The translations under genes and the position numbers were made by a program. The notes below the pieces were generated by a model. It was not told where the DNA came from. It saw only the letters and a list, made by a program, of their open reading frames with translations, and made no database searches. From Dulcicalothrix desertica PCC 7102 (GTDB lineage: Bacteria > Cyanobacteriota > Cyanobacteriia > Cyanobacteriales > Nostocaceae): a DNA stretch of 64,000 nucleotides. The stretch lies in assembly GCF_003991905.1 (NCBI RefSeq), contig NZ_RSCL01000010.1:62001-126000 (forward strand). The letters run 5' to 3'. Positions 45,311 through 54,493 of this stretch are shown here, in pieces; position 1 is the stretch's first letter, and the number at the start of each line of letters is the position of its first letter.

Positions 45311-45343
45311 GTTGGGTGGAGGCTTTGCGTAACCCAACTACAA
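45307..45343. repeat. GTAGGTTGGGT / ACCCAACTAC hairpin element
   Basis: gtaggttgggt pairs imperfectly with acccaactac across a short loop, overlapping the stop codon of the lipoprotein gene. A degenerate partner (gtagtgttacgc) follows near 45373. It may end the transcript. Confidence 0.7.
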
Positions 45344-45517
45344 TCTTATAATTTATAATATTGTAGTGTTACGCACCAAACCCACATTTCGTAACACTTA
45401 AGCTCTTCTTACATTTATCATCGTTACCTCTTAACAGTAAAATTTTAGGGTATTAATGCCATCTTTATAAATCAGAGTAATTACGATTACAAAATCGCAA
45501 ATCTCTGGAAAGGAAGT

Positions 45518-46570
45518 ATGACGTTAATTCCTAAAAAAAATAAACTATTTATTACCGCCTACTGTATAACGGTAATATTTCTGTTATTTCCGAATTTATG
45601 TGTTGCTGAATCTGCAAAAGTTACTTCAAATACATGCAACACTAATCTCGGTCTCCAACCAATTGCTCGCTTAGTATCTACACCCAAAATGCCTACTGTG
45701 CTTAACGAATCAAATTCTTTGATTCAAAATTTATTTAAAATTATAGCTAGTAGTGTACCTTTACATACAGTCACTATTGAAAAACCATTGCGTCTTTATA
45801 CTCAAATTTGGAAGCAAGCAGTCTCTCCTTTTTTCAACTTCGATTTTGATTTCAATAGTCCCGTTCAAAAAACAGAAATAACTATCGATAATGTTTCATT
45901 AATTCTTATCTCTGGTGGTAAACCAATAACTATCCACGCGGATAGTCGGTATCAAGTGCCAGAAATTTTAGCGAAAAGTGGAACAAACGCTGTTGCCGCA
46001 GTAGATGGAACTTTCTTCTCACTAAAATACTTAACTTCTAATGTAATGATTGGGCCAGTTTTAAGCCAGGTGAATAACCAATTTATTCCTGGTAACAACA
46101 GCGAAAACAAAAAACTTACGGGACGACCTTTAGTATTAATTAGTCCTCGTAAAGCTCGCTATATTGAATTTGACCCAGACAAGCATAATACTCTCGCTGG
46201 TATCCAAGCTGAAATGGCAGATGTTACTGATGCTTTTGTTGCAGGCGCCTTTTTGCTCAAAAACGGTCAACCAAGCGTTGCGAGTAGCTTTAAAAATCTT
46301 TATGGTGCGGATGTTGCACGTCACAGAGCATTTTGGGGCATAAGTAAAACAGGAGTTCCAACAATTGGTGTTTCTACAAAACCTGTTGATTCTGCTAATT
46401 TAGCAATTATGCTCGCCAAAGCAGCATTACAAAATGCTGTAATGCTAGACTCTGGCGCCAGTACTTCTTTAGCAATGGAAGGAAAATCGTTAGTTGGTTA
46501 TATTCCTCGTCCAGTACCTCACGTCGTCGCATTAATACCAACAGCAGGAGTTAAAACAGAATGTAGTTGA
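45518..46570 (+). CDS. Phosphodiester glycosidase (NAGPA) domain protein
   Basis: A 350-residue exported protein (signal peptide to about residue 30, LCVAES). From residue 125 on it has the NAGPA pattern: NAVAAVDGTFFSLKY, VMIGPVLSQVNNQF, FLLKNGQP, RHRAFWGISKTG and the closing NAVMLDSGASTSLAMEGKSL. Relatives cleave a sugar from a phosphodiester; bacterial ones act on wall glycans or are uncharacterised. Its last 52 bases overlap the end of cobA on the other strand. Confidence 0.88.
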   Translation: MTLIPKKNKLFITAYCITVIFLLFPNLCVAESAKVTSNTCNTNLGLQPIARLVSTPKMPTVLNESNSLIQNLFKIIASSVPLHTVTIEKPLRLYTQIWKQAVSPFFNFDFDFNSPVQKTEITIDNVSLILISGGKPITIHADSRYQVPEILAKSGTNAVAAVDGTFFSLKYLTSNVMIGPVLSQVNNQFIPGNNSENKKLTGRPLVLISPRKARYIEFDPDKHNTLAGIQAEMADVTDAFVAGAFLLKNGQPSVASSFKNLYGADVARHRAFWGISKTGVPTIGVSTKPVDSANLAIMLAKAALQNAVMLDSGASTSLAMEGKSLVGYIPRPVPHVVALIPTAGVKTECS

Positions 46571-47310
46571 ACTACTGCCCCAATTACCACAATAGCAGGC
46601 GCCTCGAACTTACTTTTTTCCACTTGCTCAACAATAGTTTCGAGTACACCTATTAACTCTTCTTGATTAGAACGTGTTCCCCAACGAACTAAACCAATAG
46701 GTGTTTCTTTACTCAAACCTGCCCCTACTAATTCGTCAACTATATAAGCTAAATTGTGAATGCCCATATAAATCACTATTGTCTCAGAACCGTGGGCTAT
46801 CGCTTGCCAATTTACAGCAGGACGATATTTACCTGCGGCTTCGTGACCTGTGACAAACGTTACTGATGAACTATATAATCTGTGAGTCAAAGGAATACCC
46901 GCGTAAGCAGGCGCCGCTATGCCTGATGTAATACCGGGCACAACTTCTACGGACACTCCCGCATTTATCAACTCTTCCATTTCCTCGCCACCACGTCCAA
47001 AAATAAACGGGTCGCCACCTTTTAACCGCACAACAATAGCATTGGACTGCGCTTTCTCAATCATTAACTGCGTAGTTTCTTCTTGTAACAGCGAATGCCT
47101 ACCTTTGCGCTTTCCTGCATCAATTTTCTCTGCTTGCGGGTTAATCATTGCGAGAATTTCCGGACTCACCAAGGCATCATAAATTACCACATCCGCGCAT
47201 TCAAGCAACGTTTTCCCTTTGAGCGTAAATAATCCAGGGTCGCCAGGACCCGCACCAACAAGATATACTTTTCCTACAAATTCGTTCTTTTTAATCTCGG
47301 TGCAATTCAT
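46519..47310 (-). CDS. cobA: Uroporphyrinogen-III C-methyltransferase
   Basis: A 263-residue SUMT. VYLVGAGPGDPGLFTLKG (near residue 16), VVRLKGGDPFIFGRGGEEME and VEVVPGITSGIAAPAYAGIP are the SAM and substrate motifs. It adds two methyl groups to uroporphyrinogen III to give precorrin-2, the branch point to siroheme and cobalamin. The domain stands alone, without the CysG-type oxidase. Its start overlaps the stop of the chelatase gene by 4 bases. Confidence 0.95.
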   Translation of the reverse strand: MNCTEIKKNEFVGKVYLVGAGPGDPGLFTLKGKTLLECADVVIYDALVSPEILAMINPQAEKIDAGKRKGRHSLLQEETTQLMIEKAQSNAIVVRLKGGDPFIFGRGGEEMEELINAGVSVEVVPGITSGIAAPAYAGIPLTHRLYSSSVTFVTGHEAAGKYRPAVNWQAIAHGSETIVIYMGIHNLAYIVDELVGAGLSKETPIGLVRWGTRSNQEELIGVLETIVEQVEKSKFEAPAIVVIGAVVQLHSVLTPAVGINATT

Positions 47311-48110
47311 TTATGCAAATAATCCCAAATTAAATCAGCAAATTCTTCGTTGACTCCCAGTGGCTGCGCTAATTTTAAACTCACCCCAGGAAATTGTAAT
47401 TCTAGCTTTTCTATCGTAGTTTCGATAGCGTCAGTTATGCCACCCGCGAATAAAAAGTATGGGATAACCGCAATTTCTCTATAACCAGAAGAAGCAAATT
47501 CTTTTACTCGTGACTCTAACTTTGGCTGTACTGCCCAATATGCTGTAGTTAAACCTAAATTTGCCGCTAGCGTTTCGGTATGATGTTCAAAACCCGGCCG
47601 ACGACTGCCATGTGCCAATAATATATACTTTTGCGCCCGAATACTATTCTTTTGTAAGCGAACTAAGTCAACCAAACCACCATGACAACCTATATAAGGT
47701 TGTAAATCAATTACGACATTATCGCCTAAAATTCTTTGTGCAGCTTCAACTTCTGTAGGAATATCCTCCATAACATGGACTCCCGCAAGAAGGAACAAAG
47801 GTAAAATTTTGAGGTGCAGTGATTGTTCGGTTGAGCGTGACAGAATATTTTGAGCAAACTCTACTATTTGCAAATGCAGTGGTTGAGGTTGTAACTCTAA
47901 ATAAGCTGTACCAACTGTCTCATATTTAGTCTCACATTGAGGAGGCGCCGCAACACCACCAGCGTACTTACTGTAACTAATCTTGTCTTGTTGACTTTCG
48001 ATTTTCTGGAAACGTGACTGTACAGAGAAAGCAAGATGCGACATTGCAATTTCTGGACGTGGGTCATGACTTCCGTGAGAAACTAGCAGGTACGCAGATA
48101 ACATTGGCAT
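47307..48110 (-). CDS. sirB: Sirohydrochlorin chelatase (CbiX/SirB family)
   Basis: A 267-residue protein with two similar halves: LLVSHGSHDPRPE with LPLFLLAGVHVMEDIP, and ILLAHGSRRPGFEHH with IPYFLFAGGITDAI. Each first motif carries the His that inserts metal, here most likely Fe for siroheme or Co for cobalamin. Coupled to cobA, it makes the next steps of the same pathway. Met1 and Met3 are both possible starts. Confidence 0.92.
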   Translation of the reverse strand: MPMLSAYLLVSHGSHDPRPEIAMSHLAFSVQSRFQKIESQQDKISYSKYAGGVAAPPQCETKYETVGTAYLELQPQPLHLQIVEFAQNILSRSTEQSLHLKILPLFLLAGVHVMEDIPTEVEAAQRILGDNVVIDLQPYIGCHGGLVDLVRLQKNSIRAQKYILLAHGSRRPGFEHHTETLAANLGLTTAYWAVQPKLESRVKEFASSGYREIAVIPYFLFAGGITDAIETTIEKLELQFPGVSLKLAQPLGVNEEFADLIWDYLHK

Positions 48111-48157
48111 TCAGTTATGTTACAAAAGTTAATTATAACTTATACTATCGCAACATT

Positions 48158-48451
48158 ATGAAACTAATCTTATACAGCAAACCTGGTTGCCATCTTTGTG
48201 AAGGGTTACAAGAAAAACTCGAACAAATAGCCACAACACCAGATTTAAATTCGGATATCAACCTGCAAATCGAACTTCGTGACATTACAACGCACGATGA
48301 TTGGTATCAAGCATATGAATACGAAGTTCCTGTGCTTTTTGTCGCGCAAGATACAGAAAATAATGGCAATGCTGTCGAACGAATGATATCTCGCCCATCT
48401 CCGCGCGCTACCGTCAAACAACTAGCGCAAATGCTGCAAAAGTACTTATAA
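48158..48451 (+). CDS. Glutaredoxin-family protein
   Basis: I start at the ATG at 48158 (97 residues); a longer frame to 48014 would run over the start of sirB. KLILYSKPGCHLCEGL holds the redox CxxC (C-H-L-C), and YEVPVLFVAQ the cis-proline of the thioredoxin fold. This is the DUF836/glutaredoxin-like group of small thiol proteins. It is divergent from sirB with about 47 bases between. Confidence 0.88.
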   Translation: MKLILYSKPGCHLCEGLQEKLEQIATTPDLNSDINLQIELRDITTHDDWYQAYEYEVPVLFVAQDTENNGNAVERMISRPSPRATVKQLAQMLQKYL

Positions 48452-48454
48452 CAA

Positions 48455-48521
48455 AGAAACCGGGTTTCTATGCAAAATTTTTGTTTTTATTACAAGCTAT
48501 CTATAAAGAAACCCGGTTTCT
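48455..48521. repeat. Inverted pair of AGAAACCGGGTTTCT elements
   Basis: agaaaccgggtttct (48455-48469) and its exact complement agaaacccggtttct (48507-48521) flank 37 bases. Each copy is itself nearly palindromic, so it can fold alone or as a pair. It lies between the glutaredoxin-like gene and murE and could stop transcription. Confidence 0.88.
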
Positions 48522-48597
48522 AAAAAAAAGTATCTATAGGTATTTGTATAAAAAGAAAAATGGTGCAAAATAAGCGGAGTTAGAATGGAATTGTTAT

Positions 48598-50100
48598 ATG
48601 AAACTGCGTGAACTATTAGCATCTGTAAAAGATATAGTGCAATTGGCCGAGCATCCATCAATGGATATGGAGATAAACGGTTTAACAACCAACTCCCATG
48701 CTACGAGTCAGGGTGATGTATTTATAGGTATGCCAGGTACCCGCGTTGATGGTGGTGAATTTTGGGAAAGTGCAATCGGCGCCGGAGCAATTGCTGCGGT
48801 AATATCTGAACAAGCAGCCGAAAAAGTACCTCCTTCAGGGCAAGAAAGTGCTTGTGTGATAGTTGCTTCTGACATGACCAAAGTTTGTGCAAAATTAGCC
48901 GCAGCTTTTTATGGTTATCCTGGACACGCGATGAAGCTTGTAGGAGTAACAGGTACTAACGGTAAAACCACAACTAGCCATTTAATCGAATATTTTTTAG
49001 AACGTGCAGACAAAGCAGTAGCTTTAATGGGAACTCTTTACACTCGTTGGAAAGGGTTTAACGAAACTGCCGTACACACCACACCTTTTGCTGTCGAACT
49101 CCAAAAACAACTCGCAGCAGCAGTAAATGCGGGAAATGAATATGGAGTAATGGAAGTAAGTTCCCACGCTTTGGCTCAAGGAAGAGTTTCGGGATGTCAG
49201 TTTGAAGTTGCCGTATTTAGTAACTTAACCCAAGACCATTTAGACTACCACAAGGACATGGAAGATTATTTTTCCGCAAAAGCCTTGTTGTTTACTCCAG
49301 AATATCTTGGTGGCAGAGCCATTATTAATATAGATGACGCTTATGGAAAACGTTTAGTTGAAGCTTTAGGTAAAGACAAAACTTGGAGTTACAGCGTTAA
49401 TAACTCCGGCGCCGATTTATGGATGAGTGATTTAAGCTACGAGCCAAATGGTGTAAGCGGCACAATGCACACCCCAATGGGAGACGTAGCATTCCGTTCA
49501 CCTCTTGTCGGTCAATACAACCTCGAAAATCTACTATCAGCAGTAGGAGCAGTTTTACACCTCGGTATCGAGCTAGAAGTAATTGCAGGCGCCATTACCG
49601 ACTTTCCTGGTGTACCTGGAAGAATGGAACGAGTACAAGTAGAAACAGTGCAAGATATCAGCGTCATAGTAGACTATGCCCATACTCCCGACAGCTTAGA
49701 AAACTTATTAAAAGCATCGCGTCCATTTATACCAGGCAAAATGATTTGCGTATTTGGCTGTGGTGGAGATAGAGACAGAACCAAACGTCCCAAAATGGGT
49801 AAAATAGCCGCAGAACTTGCTGATATAGCAGTTGTAACTTCAGACAACCCACGTACAGAAGACCCCGAAAAAATCTTACAAGATATTTTGGCAGGTATTC
49901 CCGAAACAGTTAAACCACTTGTATTAAGCGACCGTGCGACAGCTATCCGCACAGCAATTTTACAAGCACAACCAGGTGATGGAATATTACTTGCAGGTAA
50001 AGGACACGAAGATTACCAAATTCTTGGAACCGAAAAAATTCACTTTGACGACCGAGAACACGCACGCGAAGCTTTAGCTGAAAGAGCGAAAGGTAAATAG
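48598..50100 (+). CDS. murE: UDP-N-acetylmuramoyl-tripeptide synthetase MurE
   Basis: A 500-residue Mur ligase. GVTGTNGKTTTSHLIEYF (around 116) binds ATP; EVSSHALAQGR and FSNLTQDHLDYH form the central domain; DYAHTPDSLENLL and FGCGGDRDRTKRPKMG mark the C-terminal domain. The DNPR motif (TSDNPRTEDP, around residue 418) selects meso-diaminopimelate, as in Gram-negative walls. It adds the third residue to the peptidoglycan stem peptide in the cytoplasm. Confidence 0.96.
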   Translation: MKLRELLASVKDIVQLAEHPSMDMEINGLTTNSHATSQGDVFIGMPGTRVDGGEFWESAIGAGAIAAVISEQAAEKVPPSGQESACVIVASDMTKVCAKLAAAFYGYPGHAMKLVGVTGTNGKTTTSHLIEYFLERADKAVALMGTLYTRWKGFNETAVHTTPFAVELQKQLAAAVNAGNEYGVMEVSSHALAQGRVSGCQFEVAVFSNLTQDHLDYHKDMEDYFSAKALLFTPEYLGGRAIINIDDAYGKRLVEALGKDKTWSYSVNNSGADLWMSDLSYEPNGVSGTMHTPMGDVAFRSPLVGQYNLENLLSAVGAVLHLGIELEVIAGAITDFPGVPGRMERVQVETVQDISVIVDYAHTPDSLENLLKASRPFIPGKMICVFGCGGDRDRTKRPKMGKIAAELADIAVVTSDNPRTEDPEKILQDILAGIPETVKPLVLSDRATAIRTAILQAQPGDGILLAGKGHEDYQILGTEKIHFDDREHAREALAERAKGK

Positions 50101-50168
50101 GCAACGGATGTAACGGATGTAACGGATGGTTTTTTCATTTATCCGTTACATCTGTTGTATCCGTTGCA
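50101..50168. repeat. 9-bp repeat hairpin element directly after murE
   Basis: gcaacggatgtaacggat with one more unit, then a T-rich loop, then atccgttacatctgttg and ccgttgcaa. The arms are complementary over about 26 bases with few mismatches. It begins at the base after the murE stop and could form a stable 3' end for its mRNA. Confidence 0.9.
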
Positions 50169-50269
50169 AAAATAATTTTGTTACAAATGGACACATCCAG
50201 GTGACAATGTAAGGCAGTATTATTTATTGCTTTATACTGACTTCTTAATAGCTTGGTTTTGCTTTACCC

Positions 50270-51637
50270 ATGAACGTATCTCTGACTCAAGACTTTTCTA
50301 TATATAAATTGGCAGCAGGCGCCGAAAATGCTCCCAATACTTTTGCCGTTACCCCTTCCGCGCTGCTTGCTACCTTGCGCGCGCAAATTGATTTGTTAAT
50401 TGAACAACAAATACCAGCGACTTTATGGGTAAAGCTACCAAAAGGCAATATTTGGCACTCCGAGCTTCAACGCTATGAAAAACGCGCATTACCAGGAGCA
50501 ACTATTTACACATATCATTTAACTGGTAATAAGGAGATTAAAGCGACATCTAAAGATACCCTTTCTCAGTCTTCGTCGCATTCACCTATATATTTAAACT
50601 CGAATCAGTTGCAGCGTGAGTATTTTTGGATTGTTGAGTCTCCCAAATTTTGCAGCTTGGTTGTAGCGTTACGTCCTTCTAGAAGTCGCATCAAAAGAAC
50701 CGGCGCCAATAAGTCAAAACCCCTTTTAGTTGCTATTACTTCTTATGAACATGGCATTATACAGCAAGTAACAGCATCTTTGCCATTAAAAGCTGAAGCT
50801 GATAACTCTATAAACAATACAGAACCAGCATTACTGAGTAACTTAATAGTAAAGCAAATGCGGCGCCAGGAAGAAATAAGCGTCACTCGTAGTAAAAAGC
50901 GGCTTGAGACATTAAAGCAACGAAATCAAAATTTGTATACTACGCTACAGCAAAAAGACGATTATTTAATTCAAGTTTGTCAGGAGTTGCGGACACCAGT
51001 AACTCATATGAAAACAGCTTTATCGTTGTTTAACTCACCTTCACTCAAAACATTACAGCGACAACGGTATCAGCAAATGCTGAATAACCAGTGTGACCGT
51101 CAAACGGTGCTTATTAGTGGTGTTTTAGAATTAGTGGAATTAGAAAGAAGCTTACAATCTGCCAATTTTGAGACAGTGCGTCTTTCGGATATTATTCCTG
51201 GTGTTGTTAGCACTTATCAACCGCTAGCTAACGAAAAAGGTATCATGCTGGCATATACAGTACCAACAGAGTTACCACCGGTATCATTCATTGTTGGTGG
51301 ACTTAGACAAATAATGATTAATCTACTTGCAAATAGTATTACATTTACACCCGAAGGAGGACAAGTTTGGGTGAAAGCGCGTACTTCTGGAGAATACGTT
51401 TACCTAGAAATTCGTGATACTGGTATAGGTATCGCTGAAAGTGAACTACCCAAAATATTCAACCGTTTTTACAGTCATCGTCCACCCAGCATTGAAGAAC
51501 CAGGAGGCGCCGGACTTGGGCTAAGTGTGGTTCAATATTACCTAGAAAAATCTGGCGGTAATATCTCAGTCAAAAGTAAATTAACAGAAGGCACTACCTT
51601 TACCGTTCAACTTACAGCAACCCCAGAAAAGCATTAA
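50270..51637 (+). CDS. Histidine-kinase-like sensor protein with altered phospho-acceptor
   Basis: A 455-residue protein. The first 200 residues form a sensory part (start SIYKLAAGAENAPNTF is DICT-like). A coiled segment leads to the dimerisation helix VCQELRTPVTHMKTAL, where Gln238 stands in the place of the usual phospho-acceptor His (SHELRTP). The ATPase domain is complete: NLLANSITFTPEGGQVWV, RDTGIGIAESELPKIF and GGAGLGLSVVQYYLEKSGG. It may be a pseudokinase or use the nearby His246. Its end overlaps by 4 bases a response regulator gene on the other strand. Confidence 0.88.
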   Translation: MNVSLTQDFSIYKLAAGAENAPNTFAVTPSALLATLRAQIDLLIEQQIPATLWVKLPKGNIWHSELQRYEKRALPGATIYTYHLTGNKEIKATSKDTLSQSSSHSPIYLNSNQLQREYFWIVESPKFCSLVVALRPSRSRIKRTGANKSKPLLVAITSYEHGIIQQVTASLPLKAEADNSINNTEPALLSNLIVKQMRRQEEISVTRSKKRLETLKQRNQNLYTTLQQKDDYLIQVCQELRTPVTHMKTALSLFNSPSLKTLQRQRYQQMLNNQCDRQTVLISGVLELVELERSLQSANFETVRLSDIIPGVVSTYQPLANEKGIMLAYTVPTELPPVSFIVGGLRQIMINLLANSITFTPEGGQVWVKARTSGEYVYLEIRDTGIGIAESELPKIFNRFYSHRPPSIEEPGGAGLGLSVVQYYLEKSGGNISVKSKLTEGTTFTVQLTATPEKH

Positions 51638-52035
51638 TTTTTAGATTGAGTAAGTGTTTCAACCTCAGAAAAGAGTCTATCAAAATCGATAGGCTTACTA
51701 ATATATCCATCTATGTTCTTATCAAAATCATCACAATCAGATACATTATCCCAAGCCGTCAGCAGTAAAATAGGAATAAAAGGTAAATTGTTGTTGCGTC
51801 GAATGCGTTTAGCAACTTCCAACCCGTTTATTCCAGGCATCATCATATCCATTAAAATTAACCCTGGAGGCGAAGATTCAATAATATCCAACGCTTCGTA
51901 ACCATCTTCCGCTATCTTAACCTCGTAACCCTCAGTTTCCAAAAGCGTTTGCAACATCATGCAGTTGTCTAAAATATCATCGACTACCAAAACGCTTCGG
52001 CTCAAATTGTCTAGTTTTTTTCCAGTGATATACAT
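51634..52035 (-). CDS. Response regulator, stand-alone receiver domain
   Basis: A 133-residue CheY-like protein. SVLVVDDILDNCMMLQTLL has the acidic pair; LILMDMMMPGINGLE holds the phospho-acceptor Asp (around residue 62); LLLTAW and YISKPIDFDRL give the Thr and Lys of the active site. No output domain follows. It converges on the sensor gene with a 4-base overlap, which suggests they work together although not cotranscribed. Confidence 0.93.
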   Translation of the reverse strand: MYITGKKLDNLSRSVLVVDDILDNCMMLQTLLETEGYEVKIAEDGYEALDIIESSPPGLILMDMMMPGINGLEVAKRIRRNNNLPFIPILLLTAWDNVSDCDDFDKNIDGYISKPIDFDRLFSEVETLTQSKN

Positions 52036-52639
52036 ATATTTAGCTGATAATTCATATATTATTGATTTATATGCTTATTCTCCCAACTTCAACTAAAACC
52101 GTCCTCTTACTTTAGACATGTCTAGAGGTAATATATTTAGAGCTTTCTTGTGGAACGGGCATCCTTGCCCGTTCTGTGTAAAATGGGCGGGCAAGGATGC
52201 CCACCCCACAAGATTGTTAATTTGATTTTTGAAATATACTGCAAACGGGTAAAATACAGACTTCTGTCATGCTGAGGTACGAATGTCATGCTGAGGAACG
52301 AAGCATCTGGGATGCTCCAATTGTTAAAATACAAAATGTTAAGTGTTTGAGTTAAATTGGTCTAGTCCCGATTGGTAAACTAAATCATTACGCTTCTTTA
52401 AATTTTTTATAATAACTTGTACCATTTATTGTTTGTATTAATTTGGCGAGAGTTATACCAGCCTGATATTAACTCTTTAAATATAGGTTTATAATCATTT
52501 ACATAATATTAGTTAATCATTTTCACACCATGTTGTTTTAGGTTTAGCTTCAAACGATTAAAGTCAATCTTTGGTATGAAATAACCCTACATCTGAGACG
52601 TTATAATCAAAGCCACAGTTTTAATATTGGCTAAATAAA
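52036..52639. other. Intergenic region with two repeat elements
   Basis: An inverted repeat of the cttgtgg...ccacaag type spans 52147-52212, with inner arms gggcatccttgcccg and gggcaaggatgccc. Two tandem gtcatgctgagg units follow at 52266-52318. The rest, about 52330-52639, is A+T-rich with no gene seen; it should contain the ExoD gene promoter. Confidence 0.85.
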
Positions 52640-53245
52640 ATGAATGCACTAGTACCAGTTGTTCAACACTCTGAAACTTCTGACAATACGCTGCGAATCT
52701 CTGAACTGCTGCAACGATTTTTAGACCAGCATCAAGGGGATGAAGTCCGCCTCCGAGACCTGCTGAACGAGATGGGAGATAGAGCGTTTGGTCCAACCCT
52801 GCTGATTTGCGCTTTGCCTGAAGCCCTCCCGCTTCCTATCGCTGGTATTTCTGCCCTTGTAGCCGTGCCCTTAATGCTGGTTTCCGGTCAGTTAGTGCTT
52901 GGATTTCAGCAGCCTTGGTTGCCTGACCAGTTGCTAGACCAGCCTTTCAAACGAGAACACTGTGAGCAGGTAATTAAGGGCGCCATCACTCTTCTCGAAA
53001 AGCTGGAATACTTTGTTCAACCCCGCTTGCCGTTTTTTACCAGCCCTGAAGCAGAACGCGGTGTCGGCGTAGTTTTGTTGTTCCTCAGCTTCATCATTGC
53101 CCTGCCTATTCCGTTTGGGAATATGCTGCCCGCAGTCGTCATCGTTCTCATCTGTCTTGGTTTGATTGAAAAAGACGGGCTAATCATTGCAGTCAGTGCG
53201 ATGATCACCGGCATTAGTCCGGCACTTTTATTGTTGTTGCTCTAA
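52640..53245 (+). CDS. ExoD-family membrane protein
   Basis: A 201-residue protein with LQRFLDQHQGDEVRLRDLL and MGDRAFGPTLLICALPEALP at the start, then four to five helices (GVGVVLLFLSFIIALPIPFG, MLPAVVIVLICLGLIEKDGL), the exopolysaccharide synthesis ExoD (PF06055) pattern. Its role in exopolysaccharide production is known only from genetics in rhizobia. Codon use (many CTG, CGC, GAG) and a G+C content clearly above the neighbours suggest acquisition from another lineage. Confidence 0.9.
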   Translation: MNALVPVVQHSETSDNTLRISELLQRFLDQHQGDEVRLRDLLNEMGDRAFGPTLLICALPEALPLPIAGISALVAVPLMLVSGQLVLGFQQPWLPDQLLDQPFKREHCEQVIKGAITLLEKLEYFVQPRLPFFTSPEAERGVGVVLLFLSFIIALPIPFGNMLPAVVIVLICLGLIEKDGLIIAVSAMITGISPALLLLLL

Positions 53246-53455
53246 TTACCGTAACTTTGTCATGCTGAAGAACGAAGCATCTTTGATTTACATACAAACT
53301 CTTCATAAAATAAGTAAATTTACTGGCAACGGATAGAACGGATGTAACGGATGGGTTGTTCGCTTGGTTGTGGGGTGTGCTTGACAACGGATGAATTGTT
53401 TTTTGAATGTCACCCGTTGAAGTGTCTGCTGTTTAAGTTATTGCAAGCTTTTTTG
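53246..53455. repeat. CATGCTGA element and 9-bp repeat units
   Basis: gtcatgctgaagaacgaag begins near 53259. An incomplete 9-bp array runs from 53325 to about 53354 (ggcaacggatagaacgga, then gtaacggatgg), with single units near 53384 and 53408. It looks like a decayed copy of the element found intact after murE. Confidence 0.8.
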
Positions 53456-53935
53456 CTATGAGCTTTGTCCTTGTTGTAATTGTTGACCAGTTTGGTGAGG
53501 TGTCCAGAGATAGGGTTGTATTTCTTGCTGCCAGTTGTCTAATGACTTTGGGGGTAGTATTCGCTTGTATTCTAAACGCTTCCTCCCAAAGTTTAGCAAT
53601 AAACCTACTTTTGCGTGTGTAGCTGCTAAATAAGCAATTGTTTGTGCTATTTCCTTGTCTCCTAATGGATGAGAAAATGCTTTATCCTCAACAACTACAC
53701 ACTCATTGACCCAATGGTCAAGATACAATCTTCCTAACCATATTTGATCATCATAAATTTCAATATGATATTCTTCTTCTACAATTAACCCAGCTTCACA
53801 CATCTCTTGAGTAAGCGCGCGCTGATAATGTATCTCCTTTAAACCACAAATCATCCTACGATGAACACGCATTGCGGCGCCGATAATAGCATAGGTAATA
53901 TCTTGATGTGGGATATTAGTAAAAGTTTTTTCCAT
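53456..53935 (-). CDS. GxxExxY family protein
   Basis: A 159-residue protein. GLKEIHYQRALTQEM (residues 31-45) gives the GxxExxY motif; VEEEYHIEIYDDQIWLGRLY and ECVVVEDKAF continue the PD-(D/E)xK-like fold, and KVGLLLNFGRKRLEYKRIL is the typical end. Many are found in cyanobacteria in repeat-rich gaps. The biochemical function is not established; nuclease ancestry is inferred from the fold. Confidence 0.88.
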   Translation of the reverse strand: MEKTFTNIPHQDITYAIIGAAMRVHRRMICGLKEIHYQRALTQEMCEAGLIVEEEYHIEIYDDQIWLGRLYLDHWVNECVVVEDKAFSHPLGDKEIAQTIAYLAATHAKVGLLLNFGRKRLEYKRILPPKSLDNWQQEIQPYLWTPHQTGQQLQQGQSS

Positions 53936-54493
53936 TTTTTATAATATCTTTATGCATTCTTAAAATACAACTATATAAACATTGACAAACCCTAGCATTT
54001 CCTAAATATATCAAATACAAAAAGTGCCAATTGCTTATAATCACTGCTTAGTACTAAAGTATTTTAAGTATTAGACAATGGCAATATATAAAAAATATTT
54101 TGTAACAAATCGAAAACGAATAAATCAAAGTAAATCTCACAGCCCCATCCGTTACATCCGTTACATCCGTTACATCCGTTACATCCGTTACATCCGTTGC
54201 CAATCACACCCCATAGTTGTACCTGATAAACCCATCCGTTACATCCGTTACATCCGTTGCCAATCCTTGACAAAACTTACCCTATTAAGGTAATATTCGC
54301 CCTATAATTCCAATAAAAGTGCCCATATTAAATTGATATTGTAAAGGAAATTGTTAAACTCTAATTACGGATAAATTAATAGGTAAAAAATATTTAATCG
54401 TACTTAGAAAAACTTCAAATTTAAACAATACACAAACACTTTCAAAATCATGATATTGGGGCTAACTTTGGACGATGCAACATCTCAATAACC
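53936..54493. repeat. Intergenic region with the largest 9-bp repeat array
   Basis: At 54146-54202 about six units of catccgtta follow each other and end ccgttgcca; three more units are at 54232-54264 with the same end. Both ends of the gap are A+T-rich. An open frame across the array (54064-54273) only reflects the repeat. Confidence 0.9.

Noticed and set aside
52137-52334. 65-codon minus-strand frame
   Set aside because: It runs through the cttgtgg inverted repeat and the CATGCTGA units and codes for no plausible protein.
54064-54273. Open frame on the minus strand coding for repeated NGC blocks
   Set aside because: It is only the translation of the 9-bp repeat array (three codons per unit), with no ribosome binding site; the plus strand gives a similar frame.
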